This document shows positions 27,796-35,966 of a stretch of 64,000 nt of DNA, piece after piece. This DNA is from Mycobacterium bohemicum DSM 44277 (GTDB taxonomy: Bacteria; Actinomycetota; Actinomycetes; Mycobacteriales; Mycobacteriaceae), in assembly GCF_001053185.1 (NCBI RefSeq), contig NZ_CSTD01000001.1, positions 1,110,333 to 1,174,332 on the forward strand, written 5' to 3'. The notes below the pieces were generated by a model that was not told where the DNA came from, made no database searches, and saw only the letters and a list, made by a program, of their open reading frames with translations. The translations under genes were made by a program, and so were the position numbers. Positions within the stretch are counted from its first letter, which is position 1, and every line of letters starts with the position of its first letter.

Positions 27796-29247
27796 CTAGA
27801 AGCTCAGTATGGGCAGTGATATCAACGGCGGGGGGGGCGCCGGGGGGCCAATCGCCTGCGCGAGCTGTTGCGGCGCGTAGTTGATTAGGAAGGGTAGGAG
27901 CCCGGTGAAGGGTGTACTTCCGACGCCCAGGTCAACGATGAGTGGCGGCAGGACGGCGCTATTCAGAAGCGTGACCGTTACCGTCACCGGGTAGTAACCG
28001 GGAGGGTGAAGCAATCCGTCCAGCGGGAAGTTACCGACCACACTGACGTTGGCGATTTGCCCGACCGCAGGCCCCGTCAGGCTGGACAGGTTCAGCGCAT
28101 ACGGGTACGTCGCCTGGCCATTGAGGAATGCGTTGGTGATCACGGCCGGTGCGTCGAAGAGGGCGGCAAACGCGCCGGCCCCGTTCCCGGCCTGCATCGC
28201 GGCCGTGAACGCTGACGCGCTGGCGCCGGCCGCCTCCAACGCGGCAACCGGCGGGCCCAACACGCTGGCTCCGAACACCAGCGGCAAACCGACGGCGTTT
28301 TCGACGGTCGCACTCAGGGGTGATACGGACAGGTCCAAAGACGAAGTAACGCTCGTATTGGTCAGCGTCGCAATGACATTGGCGAAGTTGTGGCCCATGT
28401 CGCCGGGGATGGCGGAGATGGGCTGCAGATTCCCCGTTTGGAACGCCGTGGCGATGATCTGGCCGTAACCGATCTGATTTGCGATGACCTGCCGCAGGAA
28501 CGGGAAGGGGTCGGCCAGCCAGGATGCGCCGAGGTTTTGCAGGTTGGCCCAGGTATCGGCGAAGAGCTCTTGATACGGCCCCCAGAGGCCGGAGTAGTAG
28601 GGGCCGGCGCCGGTTTGTATTTGTATCAGCCCGGGCAGCAGGGAGTTCGCGACGCCGGTCAGCGAATTTTCGAGCCCCGTCACGAGACTGGGGAAACCTG
28701 GAATCCCGCCCGACAGAAGCGAATTGAGGCCGCTGCCGAGGGTGCTCCCCAGTGAACCAAGGCCTCCGAGACCACTGAGTAGACCACCGCTTCCCGTCAA
28801 ACCACCCAGCAGCCCACCGCTTCCCGTCAAGCCACCAAGGAGCCCACCGCTGGTGCCGCCGCCCAGTAGTCCGCCCAGGAGGTCGGTCGAAGCGGCGGCC
28901 ACCGAGCTGCCGCCGGACAACGCCTGCGCCGGTGCGCTTACAGCGTTAGCCAGGGCCTGCTCAGCGTTGGCGACCTCCGTGCTGAGGTATGCGGCCGCGC
29001 CCGCGTTGATCGACTTGACGAACTCGGCGTGAAAAGCCTGAGCCTGAGCAGTGAATGCCTGGAATTCCTGGCCGACGCTTCCGAACATCGCAGCGATCGC
29101 GGCGGAGACCTCGTCAGCCGCGGCAGGCACCACTCCGGTCGTAGGACCCGCGACGGCCGCCGCGACATCCGCCAACGACGCGCGTATGCCGGCTAAATCT
29201 TGCGCGGCAACCTCAACCAGATCGGGAACAGCAACGACAAAGGACAT
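27796..29247 (-). CDS. PE-family protein
   Basis: 483 residues. PE domain 1-100 (MSFVVAVPDLVEVAAQDL) with YLSTE as secretion signal, then a Leu/Gly linker with tandem GGLLGGLTGS units (about 140-170), and a C-terminal domain from about 200 that resembles those of the next two PE genes (WGPYQELFADTWANLQ, DPFPFLRQVIANQIGYGQ, DAPAVITNAFLNG). Likely ESX-exported cell-surface protein; function unknown. The ATG at 29247 is chosen because PE proteins start MSFV; upstream ATG/GTG codons would add only a few residues. Confidence 0.9.
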   Translation of the reverse strand: MSFVVAVPDLVEVAAQDLAGIRASLADVAAAVAGPTTGVVPAAADEVSAAIAAMFGSVGQEFQAFTAQAQAFHAEFVKSINAGAAAYLSTEVANAEQALANAVSAPAQALSGGSSVAAASTDLLGGLLGGGTSGGLLGGLTGSGGLLGGLTGSGGLLSGLGGLGSLGSTLGSGLNSLLSGGIPGFPSLVTGLENSLTGVANSLLPGLIQIQTGAGPYYSGLWGPYQELFADTWANLQNLGASWLADPFPFLRQVIANQIGYGQIIATAFQTGNLQPISAIPGDMGHNFANVIATLTNTSVTSSLDLSVSPLSATVENAVGLPLVFGASVLGPPVAALEAAGASASAFTAAMQAGNGAGAFAALFDAPAVITNAFLNGQATYPYALNLSSLTGPAVGQIANVSVVGNFPLDGLLHPPGYYPVTVTVTLLNSAVLPPLIVDLGVGSTPFTGLLPFLINYAPQQLAQAIGPPAPPPPLISLPILSF

Positions 29248-30006
29248 AGCCCCCATCCCCCTCAATCACTTGCGGCGAACATCCCCGGTGAGTGTCAAGT
29301 AAACATGAGGCTAATAGGCAATCGTTTTGGCGCGCAGGAGAACCACCGGATTGCGGCACAGAAAACGAAAAATCCGGCATTAAAGCGAAACGCCTGTTGC
29401 AGAGCCCGTGCTTGTCAGCCGACTACGCCATGAGCGCCTTCGGCGCATACGTCAAGACCGAGGGCAGCTCGACCCCTCACTGTGACGTTACGGAAGACTG
29501 GCACACCCGGTGCCGTCACAGTCAGCGTCCGGGGCTGGGACAGGCTAGAGACCGTTAAAGGGATGTCTGCCGTGACCGAAACTTCCGGCGGTGACGGGGT
29601 TGCACGCAAGCGTCTTGAACAAGCGGTTGGCGATAGTGTCCGACGCGACGACGAGAGGGGTGCGTCAAGGCGGTAAGCGGGTCGCCGGTGGGCAGAGTTC
29701 CGGAAATCGTTGTGCTGGTGACTATTACGGCACTGTCGATGTTGACTGCCGCATCAAACGCGTCGAACGCCGGAGTTCTGGCAGCCGGATGCCCAGTACG
29801 AGTGACGTACTGACGGACTCACGTGACGTCAGCGTGAGGGACCCACGGGAAGAGCGAGTTCTTGCGGGCCCCAACCGAGCTGTCCGGTGATGTTCAGGAC
29901 TGAGAGCGGGTTGGCGGTCAGGAAATCCGTGCCACTGCCGCAACGGAAAGCGCGGGCCGATAAAAGGGCTCAGGTACGCGCCTTATCGACGCACACCGTC
30001 GGCGAA
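29248..30006. other. 759-bp intergenic region between PE genes with a possible gene scrap
   Basis: Near 29308-29316 the minus strand reads TATTAGCCT, the shared PE -10 motif, about 60 bases before the PE start. On the plus strand a frame starting GTG at 29572 (VTETSGGDGVARKRLEQ) runs about 35 codons to a stop; in a shifted frame 29673-29815 continues with GRVPEIVVLVTITALSMLTA, which looks like a membrane helix. This could be a frameshifted remnant of a small membrane protein gene, but I cannot name it. The rest holds nothing I recognise. Confidence 0.35.
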
Positions 30007-31866
30007 TTACATGCCGGGCGTGATCGCCGACGCCAGCTGCTCGGGCGCGTACACCAGCAGGGCGGTGGCGAGGCCGCTGAGCGGCGTACCGCCGACCGGC
30101 GAGGTAACGGTCCCGATCGCGGTGTTCACCGATGCTGTGTAGCCGGTTTGCGGGACGAGAATTCCGTTCAGCGGAAGGTTCACAGTAGCGGGTAAGCCGC
30201 TGATGTCGAATTGTATGGGCATCGTCGACTGGCCATTGAGAAAAGCATCGCCGACATAGGCCGGACCGTCGACCAGTGTGCTGATTGCACCAAGTGAATT
30301 CCCGGTCTGCAGCTGGCCGATTAATTGCGATGCACCGGCGGATGCTGCATCCAGTGCATTGATCGGCGCCCCGATGGCGTCCAGGCCGAGCGCCACCGGC
30401 AGCCCAGCCGTCAGGTTGACGGAGAGGGTGGCGGACGGCGGAAAGATCCTGACTGAAAGTAACGCCTGCGCGACGAGCGACGTGTCGGTCACCGTCTGGA
30501 TCACGTTGGTGGCGTTTTGCGCGACCTGGGACGCGATCGAGCCGGAAGGCAGCAGGTTGGTGAGGTTCTGGGCCCGCATACCCGGAATGGTCAGGAGCGG
30601 GAGCAGGTCCTCCACAGTGCCAGTTGGGGTGATCGTCGCGGTGACCCCGGGCGGCGTGGTGACACTTCCGGTGGTGGCGACATTGACACCGGTGACAAAG
30701 AGATTCAGGAATCCCCCGGTGACGTCGGCCAGCGCCCCGCCGATATTGCCGGTCAGCAGCTCCTGGAATGCCGACTGGAAGGCCGCCGGCAACGCCTGCA
30801 GCCCGGTCACGAAGGATTGGCCGGCACCTTGGAGCGCCGTGGCCCACATGTTGGCGAAAGTCATCTGGTTATTGATGAACTGCTGGATGTACGGCGCCGG
30901 GTTGAACGCCAAAAGCGCCTGGAATGCCGCCTGAACGTTAGCCGGCAAATTGGCTAATACCGTGGGAAAGTTTTGGAGCAGATATTGGAGGTCGCCGGCG
31001 ATCGTGTTCGCGTAACCAGTCGCATTCGTAATGAGCTGGTGCAGCAGTGGCGCCGGATTTGCCGATATGGCCCCACCGAGAGTTTCGAGGTTGGCGACGG
31101 TGTTGTCGAAGAGTGTTTGATAGGGGCCGGTGACACCGCCGGTGCTCGCGCCGGCGGGCAACAGGCTGGGCGCCAACGCATTTCCATAGGACTGGAGGGT
31201 TGTCGGCAGAGCGGCGATGTCCCTGGACAGGGTTTGCAGGCCGGCCCCGATCGAGCCGGAAAGCAGTGACAAACCGTTGCCGCTCTGCAGCGCGGCCACG
31301 ACGCCGTTGATGTTCGAGACCAAAGATCCGCCGCCAAGACCGCCCAGCATCGACCCCACCGGCGCCACGCCGCCCAGCATCGACCCCACCGGCGCCACGC
31401 CGCCAAGACCGCCGAGCAGCGAGCCCACCCCCCCGCCCCCTAGACCGCCGAGGATCGGGAGGACAGCCGCCGGTGTCACAGCACCGACAGTCGAGGCCGC
31501 AGCCGCGACGGCGCTGCTCGCGCCTGCGGCCGCGCCCATCAGCCCGTGAACCGGCGCGTCGAGCGCGTTCATCAACGCCTGTTCGGCGTTGGCGACCTCG
31601 GTGTTGACGTAGGCGCCGACACTGGCATTCAGCAGGTTGACGAAGTCCGCGTGGAACGCCTGGGTCTGGGCGCTGAGTACCTGGTATTCCTGGCCGAACG
31701 AGTTGAATACGGCCGCCACCCCTGCGGACACTTGATCCTCGGCCGCGGCAGCCACGGCCGTGGTGGGTTCCGCGACCGTGGCACTCGCATCTTCGAGCGA
31801 TGAGTGGATATTGGCCAGGTTCTGGGCGGCGGTCTGCACCTTTCCGGGCTCAACCTGAAAAGACAT
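30007..31866 (-). CDS. PE-family protein
   Basis: 619 residues. PE domain (MSFQVEPGKVQTAAQNLANI) with secretion signal YVNTE near 90, a Gly-rich linker containing a perfect duplication of a 30-bp unit (VAPVGSMLGG twice; 31341-31400), and a long C-terminal domain with GPYQTLFDNTVANLETLG, ATGYANTIAGDLQ, and DGPAYVGDAFLNG shared with its neighbours. The ATG at 31866 has GGAGGTGG just upstream, so the GTG two codons earlier is not used. Probable ESX substrate. Confidence 0.9.
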   Translation of the reverse strand: MSFQVEPGKVQTAAQNLANIHSSLEDASATVAEPTTAVAAAAEDQVSAGVAAVFNSFGQEYQVLSAQTQAFHADFVNLLNASVGAYVNTEVANAEQALMNALDAPVHGLMGAAAGASSAVAAAASTVGAVTPAAVLPILGGLGGGGVGSLLGGLGGVAPVGSMLGGVAPVGSMLGGLGGGSLVSNINGVVAALQSGNGLSLLSGSIGAGLQTLSRDIAALPTTLQSYGNALAPSLLPAGASTGGVTGPYQTLFDNTVANLETLGGAISANPAPLLHQLITNATGYANTIAGDLQYLLQNFPTVLANLPANVQAAFQALLAFNPAPYIQQFINNQMTFANMWATALQGAGQSFVTGLQALPAAFQSAFQELLTGNIGGALADVTGGFLNLFVTGVNVATTGSVTTPPGVTATITPTGTVEDLLPLLTIPGMRAQNLTNLLPSGSIASQVAQNATNVIQTVTDTSLVAQALLSVRIFPPSATLSVNLTAGLPVALGLDAIGAPINALDAASAGASQLIGQLQTGNSLGAISTLVDGPAYVGDAFLNGQSTMPIQFDISGLPATVNLPLNGILVPQTGYTASVNTAIGTVTSPVGGTPLSGLATALLVYAPEQLASAITPGM

Positions 31867-32343
31867 ATCCACCTCCCATCGACCCAGCCGCGACGGTTAC
31901 TGCATTAACACCCAGGAAAACAAAGCTTAATAGCCTCCGACCTGCTCCCGAGCAGGAAAATGAAAATTCTGGTTGTCGGCGTGACCGGGCGACGGGCAAA
32001 CTGCAGCATCGCAACACAATCACCGCAGTCCAGGGGCCTAACGGCGGGCGAGCGGCCGCACACCGGCCCCGAAGCGGTATCCCGGTCCGACCGCAATTAC
32101 GCGCTGAGCGTAATCACCGGCGTCAACGCCGACCGATGCTCAGCAAGCCGGCTCCCCGTCGGCCGTCCGGCGGGAAATGGAAACGAGCCATTGAGGTTGG
32201 TGAAGAGGTGCCAAGAACGCGCCGCCGACCTCGAGGAGCCCGCCGGTGAGATCGCCGCCCATCATCGTCTGATCCCGGTCTGGAATGGTTGGTTGGTCGG
32301 TTCGCGACCTCCGCGGGCAAGCTCTGGGTGGCGCAAGAAATGC
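31867..32343. other. 477-bp intergenic region upstream of the third PE gene
   Basis: The minus strand carries TATTAAGCT at 31924-31932, the PE -10 motif (TAAGCT), about 58 bases before the start codon. The remainder, downstream of the pheS/pheT scrap, shows no supported coding frame; a 39-codon frame (MMGGDLTGGLLEVGG) at about 32270-32150 has no ribosome binding site and no family I recognise. Confidence 0.45.
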
Positions 32344-32583
32344 TTAAGCGCGCAATTCCGCGCCGACGGCCTCGGCCGCGCGGCGCACCGCGGCATCGCG
32401 GGCGGTGCTGGCGTCGTCTTCGGTCAGCGTGCGATCGGGCGCACGGAACCGCAGCGCGAAGGTCTTGACCCGCGCCAGCGCATCGAGGTCGCCGGCGAGC
32501 GCGATGGCCCGCTCGGCGGCGTTGACCGCGTGGGCCAACGCGTCCGGCGACAAGTCGACACGGTCCGCCGGAATCAGCCCCAA
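32344..32583 (-). pseudogene. Chimeric remnant of a second pheS-pheT pair, joined in frame
   Basis: 79 codons. The first about 40 match the N-terminus of PheS ([19 protein letters not shown]...[10 protein letters not shown]); the last 39 match the C-terminus of PheT ([19 protein letters not shown]...VGAELRA), with two differences from the intact PheT at 35967. The join falls at ARVK/TFAL, where both genes carry similar AAGAC(C/G) sequence. The N-terminal half is more diverged from the local PheS. The frame starts only at a TTG with no ribosome binding site, and a terminator hairpin lies just upstream. This is the scar of a duplicated pheST whose whole middle, over 3 kb, was deleted. Confidence 0.88.
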
Positions 32584-32590
32584 CGACGAG

Positions 32591-32632
32591 TGAGGGTCGG
32601 GACGCCGGCTTACACCGACGGCCCGACCCTCA
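32591..32632 (-). terminator. Hairpin terminator after the fourth PE gene
   Basis: GAGGGTCGGG (32592-32601) pairs perfectly with CCCGACCCTC (32622-32631); the hairpin begins about 18 bases beyond the PE stop codon. Confidence 0.75.
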
Positions 32633-32649
32633 ATGACTGACTGGTGCGG

Positions 32650-34293
32650 CTAGTCGGCGATGTCCGCCGCCAACTGGGCGGGGAAACTCAGCAGCCCCGG
32701 AATGAGGCCACCGATCGGGGTCCCACCCGAGAGTTCGAGCTGCAACATCGTCCCGTCCAAATTGACCAGCACCTCGGGGGTGCTGAGCGGAGTGAGAAGC
32801 CCGCCGAGCGGCAGGTAGGTGGTCGACGGCAGGGTAAGCCCGAACAGGGAGACCGTTGCCGTGGGCAGCGCTACGACGGTGGTGCCGTTGAGGAAGGCGT
32901 TGGCCACGACAGCCGGGGCATCCAGGAGCGTGGCGGCGGCCGCCGACGCGTTCCCCGCTTGCAGCGCGCTGACCAGCGCCACCCCGGTGGAGTTGAGCGC
33001 GCTCAAGGCGTTCGCCGGCGCACCGATCCCATCCAAGAGGAGCTGCAGCGGGATCCCGAAATTCAGATTGGCGACATCGCTGATGAAAAGCGTCGTCCCC
33101 AGATTGGTGAAGGCGTTGATCAGATTGGTCGCGTGCTGCGCGATCTGCGCGGGGATAGTGCCGGCAGGCAACAGGTTGGTGAAGCCCTGCGCCATCTGTC
33201 CGGGGATTGCCAGGATGGGCAACAGGTCCCCCAACGGACCGATCGGCACGATATCGATGAGAACCGACGATCCCGCCGGCCCTACCTGAACGCCATTGAA
33301 GCCAGGAAGGAAGGCATTGACCAACGCATCATTGAGCACCGAATAGGCCGCAGAGGGGTTGCCCGCCAGTAGATCCTGGAAGGCCGTCAGGAAGGCCGGC
33401 GGCAAGGTTTGCACCCCGGTAACGAAGTCCTGTGCGGCACTCTGCAAGGACGTCGCGATCGTCTGCGCGTAGCCGATCTGGTTGTTGACGAACTGCTGCA
33501 GCAAGGCGCCCGGGTTGAAGGTCGCCAGCCCCTGGATGCCGGTTTGGATCGTCGCCGGCAGATTGGCCAACTCGGCGGGCAGGTTCTGAATGCCGGTCGC
33601 GATCGACGAGGCGATCGTCTGCCCATAGCCAATCTGGTTAGTGGCGAGTTGGTGCAGGAACGGGAACGGGTTGCTCACCACGGTGTTCCCGATGGCCTGC
33701 AGGTTGGTGACGGTGTTCGAAACCAGCGCCTGATACGGCGCGGCGACGGTGGCGCCGAACGAGCTGATGCCGCTCATCGCCGCGGCCGCCCCGCCCGTCT
33801 GCACCGCCCCGAGTCCGATGGGCGAGCCGGCGATCGCGTTCGAAATGGCTTGCGCGCCAGTCTGAATCTGTCCACCGACGAACCCGCCGAGGCCACCGTT
33901 GCCCAACGCGGCCACCGCGCCGTTGAGCTCCGCGCCGACGTTGCCGGCCGCCTGGCCGACGCTGCCGAGGACGCCCCCATCCAGGGCACCGCCCAGCATG
34001 GTCTGCGCCGCGTTGGCGGTCTCGGCGCTGGCGTAGGCACCCGCGCCCGCATTCATCAAGGAGACGAACTGCTGGTGGAACGACTGAGCTTGGGCGCTAA
34101 CGGCCTGGAACTGCTGGCCGAAGTTGCCGAACATCGATGCGATCGCGACCGATACCTCGTCCTGCGCCGCCGTCGCGATCCCAGTAGTGGGACCGGCCGC
34201 GTTTGCCGCGGCCTCGGCCAGCGACGAACGAATACCCGCCAGGTTCGTGGCCGCGCTCTCGACCAGCTCCGGCGTAGCGATCACAAATGACAT
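32650..34293 (-). CDS. PE-family protein, TetR-flanked
   Basis: 547 residues. PE domain (MSFVIATPELVESAATNL) with YASAE signal, then Ala/Gly linker and the C-terminal domain shared with the neighbouring PE proteins (APYQALVSNTVTNLQAIG, NQIGYGQTIASSI, DAPAVVANAFLNG), ending GGLIPGLLSFPAQLAADIAD. The ATG at 34293 follows GAGAGGGTGG. Its promoter block (34410-34490) is a near-copy of the one driving the PE remnant and tetR, and the last 20 residues match those of that remnant, so the two were paralogs. Likely ESX-exported and likely controlled by the adjacent TetR. Confidence 0.92.
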   Translation of the reverse strand: MSFVIATPELVESAATNLAGIRSSLAEAAANAAGPTTGIATAAQDEVSVAIASMFGNFGQQFQAVSAQAQSFHQQFVSLMNAGAGAYASAETANAAQTMLGGALDGGVLGSVGQAAGNVGAELNGAVAALGNGGLGGFVGGQIQTGAQAISNAIAGSPIGLGAVQTGGAAAAMSGISSFGATVAAPYQALVSNTVTNLQAIGNTVVSNPFPFLHQLATNQIGYGQTIASSIATGIQNLPAELANLPATIQTGIQGLATFNPGALLQQFVNNQIGYAQTIATSLQSAAQDFVTGVQTLPPAFLTAFQDLLAGNPSAAYSVLNDALVNAFLPGFNGVQVGPAGSSVLIDIVPIGPLGDLLPILAIPGQMAQGFTNLLPAGTIPAQIAQHATNLINAFTNLGTTLFISDVANLNFGIPLQLLLDGIGAPANALSALNSTGVALVSALQAGNASAAAATLLDAPAVVANAFLNGTTVVALPTATVSLFGLTLPSTTYLPLGGLLTPLSTPEVLVNLDGTMLQLELSGGTPIGGLIPGLLSFPAQLAADIAD

Positions 34294-34409
34294 GTCCACC
34301 CTCTCGTAGGGCCACCGGCGGTGACCGGCGGTCATTCAATTCGGCACAGTCGAATAAGGGCCTCGCGCACGAACGTGCGCGAGGCCCCCCCTCGACTCTC
34401 ACTACTGCC
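34294..34409 (-). promoter_or_regulatory. Long leader of the fourth PE gene with a perfect 13-bp hairpin
   Basis: GGGCCTCGCGCAC (34358-34370), loop GAAC, GTGCGCGAGGCCC (34375-34387) is a perfect hairpin about 64 bases before the start codon, within a leader of about 155 bases. The equivalent place before the PE remnant (35636-35660) retains only part of it. PE genes one to three have leaders of only about 50-60 bases without it. It may act as an attenuator or RNA stabiliser. Confidence 0.5.
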
Positions 34410-34490
34410 GGTTACCGACCGGAAACTGACCCCGCGGTAACCAAGACAGACGTGAGTTTAATAAGCGGAGTGCTTTTGTCAATATGACAA
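34410..34490 (-). promoter_or_regulatory. Promoter and TetR-type operators of the fourth PE gene
   Basis: Minus strand: -35 TTGACA (34477-34482), 16 bp, -10 TAAACT (34455-34460), a strong vegetative promoter. The -35 lies inside the perfect palindrome TTGTCAATATGACAA (34476-34490). Just past the expected start, GGTTACCG (34410-34417) and CGGTAACC (34435-34442) form a second inverted repeat with an internal ACCGACCGG typical of TetR-family sites. The block recurs in front of the PE remnant and tetR. Confidence 0.75.
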
Positions 34491-34509
34491 TGAGCGTTTC
34501 ACAGGATTC

Positions 34510-34661
34510 ATTACGGTTGGAACGGCTTTAGGCGTGGCCGGACCAAACTCGCGGTTCAAGGCCTCAGCGTGGAGTTCGCACCGGCCTTGCGCCCCTCGCT
34601 CAAAAGCGGTTGAGCGACGAGCGCCGGCCAATACCGGCGTCCTTCCCCTCAATAGCCGCGC
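34510..34661. other. Intergenic stretch after tetR
   Basis: About 150 bases between the tetR stop and the promoter block of the fourth PE gene. Short inverted repeats are present (GCTC...GAGC), but there is no convincing terminator or gene. Confidence 0.4.
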
Positions 34662-35408
34662 CTAGCGGTCCGTCTGCGATTTGATCTGACGGAGAGTGTC
34701 GCTGCGCCTGCGTTGGACTTTGGCGACAATGTCGTCGGCGGTGGCTTTCCACACGAAGGCCCAGGCGTCGCGGTTCCGATGCTCGCGTCCAGTGGTCATC
34801 GCCGGGGTGAGTTCGTTCGGCCGGGCATGAGGCGTGCTGGGGTACTCAAGAGCGCAGTCGAATGCGCGTAGGCACATCTTGGTGAGGTCGGCCCGCGTGA
34901 TCTTCTGCGACTGAATCCATATGACGCAGGCGGCCCGAACGAACGCCAACCAGGCCTCGACCGCGATCTCGGTGACATCACGCGCACGTCCCTCCGCGAC
35001 GAGTTTGTCGATCAGCCGTTGTCCGACGACGTTGAGCTCTTCGGTGATGATCGCCTGGATCGCCGGGTCATCCGAGAGCGCGCCGCGGTTGATCGCGATG
35101 GCTTCGAAGGGATGATCGGCAAAATATTGGATGTAGGCCTTGAGTCCGCTGTCAAGCTGTGCTGCCAGCGGTAGCTGCGGATCAGGGTGGGCGCGTGCCA
35201 GGGTGCGTTTACTCGCGCGCGTGAATATCGCGACGTATAAGTCGCGCTTGCTCGCAAAGTGGTGATAGAGCAACGATCTCGACACCCCCGCGACCGCGGC
35301 GATTTCCTCCATCCAGACATCTTCATACGGCTTTTTAGCGAACATCGCGGCAGCCGTGTCGAGCAGTTGTTCGCGTCGCTGCTGGGGCTCCAGCCGCCGG
35401 CGTGTCAT
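34662..35408 (-). CDS. TetR-family transcriptional regulator
   Basis: 248 residues. The N-terminal helix-turn-helix is clear (REQLLDTAAAMFAKKPYEDVWMEEIAAVAGVSRSLLYHHFASKRDLY, residues 12-58); the ligand-binding domain has no close named relative that I recognise, and the C-terminal 50 residues are basic. ATG at 35408 with GGAGAG six bases before it. It begins 37 bases after the PE remnant and has no promoter of its own, so it is co-transcribed from the block at 35682-35763. The palindrome over that promoter's -35, repeated before the fourth PE gene, suggests it represses itself and that PE gene. Ligand unknown. Confidence 0.92.
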   Translation of the reverse strand: MTRRRLEPQQRREQLLDTAAAMFAKKPYEDVWMEEIAAVAGVSRSLLYHHFASKRDLYVAIFTRASKRTLARAHPDPQLPLAAQLDSGLKAYIQYFADHPFEAIAINRGALSDDPAIQAIITEELNVVGQRLIDKLVAEGRARDVTEIAVEAWLAFVRAACVIWIQSQKITRADLTKMCLRAFDCALEYPSTPHARPNELTPAMTTGREHRNRDAWAFVWKATADDIVAKVQRRRSDTLRQIKSQTDR

Positions 35409-35445
35409 ACGACGCTCTCCGCCAGATCGAATCGCAGACGGACCA

Positions 35446-35565
35446 CTAGGAGGCGATGTCGTGTGCCAGCTGAGGTCCGAAGCTCAGCAGGCCGGGGATG
35501 ATCCCGCCGATACCGGTGCCATACGGCGGCTGGAACGGGAATCCGCCAAGAACCAGCTGCGACAT
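35446..35565 (-). pseudogene. 39-codon PE-gene remnant: start region joined to the last codons
   Basis: ATG at 35565 behind GAGAGGGTGG, the same ribosome binding site as the fourth PE gene. The frame reads MSQLVLGGFPFQPPYGTGIG and then GIIPGLLSFGPQLAHDIAS, matching the C-terminus of the fourth PE protein (GGLIPGLLSFPAQLAADIAD). The PE domain and middle, roughly 1.5 kb, are gone, yet start and stop stay in one frame. It is too short for the length cut-off of usual gene finders. It may survive only as the leader cistron of tetR. Confidence 0.85.
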
Positions 35566-35681
35566 GTCCACCCTCTCCTCGGGCCACCACATGATGACCG
35601 ATGGTCACTCAATTCGACACAAGGTCGGATAAGACCCCGCGCACGAACGTGCCCGAGGCCCTCCCGACGCCCACTGCAGGT

Positions 35682-35763
35682 GGTTACCGGGCGGTAAACT
35701 TACTGGTCGGTAACCAAGACAGACGTGAGTCTAATAAGCGGTGCGCTTTTGTCAATATGACAA
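35682..35763 (-). promoter_or_regulatory. Promoter and TetR-type operators of the PE remnant-tetR transcript
   Basis: Minus strand: -35 TTGACA (35750-35755), 16 bp, -10 TAGACT (35728-35733). The palindrome TTGTCAATATGACAA (35749-35763) overlaps the -35. GGTTACCG (35682-35689) and CGGTAACC (35708-35715) repeat the second element seen at 34410-34442, with an extra CGGTAAAC. The core differs from the other copy at only about four positions over 58 bases. Confidence 0.75.
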
Positions 35764-35966
35764 TTAGGGTTTTCACTTCACACCGGCAATGCCCCGACCA
35801 AGGGGCATCACTACATGGCCGTATTCGCACCAATTCCTCACCAACCAACCGGGGTAGGTCCAGGCGCGATGGGATTCCAAACCGCCGCGGTAGCCGGCGA
35901 AGACCATCGGTCAAACGGCGTAGAAACCCCCGCGGGGGGCGTAGATCGTGTCGCGGAGGCTGGGCG
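35764..35966. other. Intergenic stretch between the tetR promoter and pheT
   Basis: About 200 bases. Just after the pheT stop the minus strand reads CCCCCCGCGGGGGTTTCT, a small GC hairpin with a short T-run that may terminate pheST. No gene seen. Confidence 0.4.

Noticed and set aside
25127..35565. Insertion sequence or prophage behind the PE expansion
   Set aside because: No transposase, integrase, terminal inverted repeats or target duplications were seen; the remnants fit duplication and deletion.
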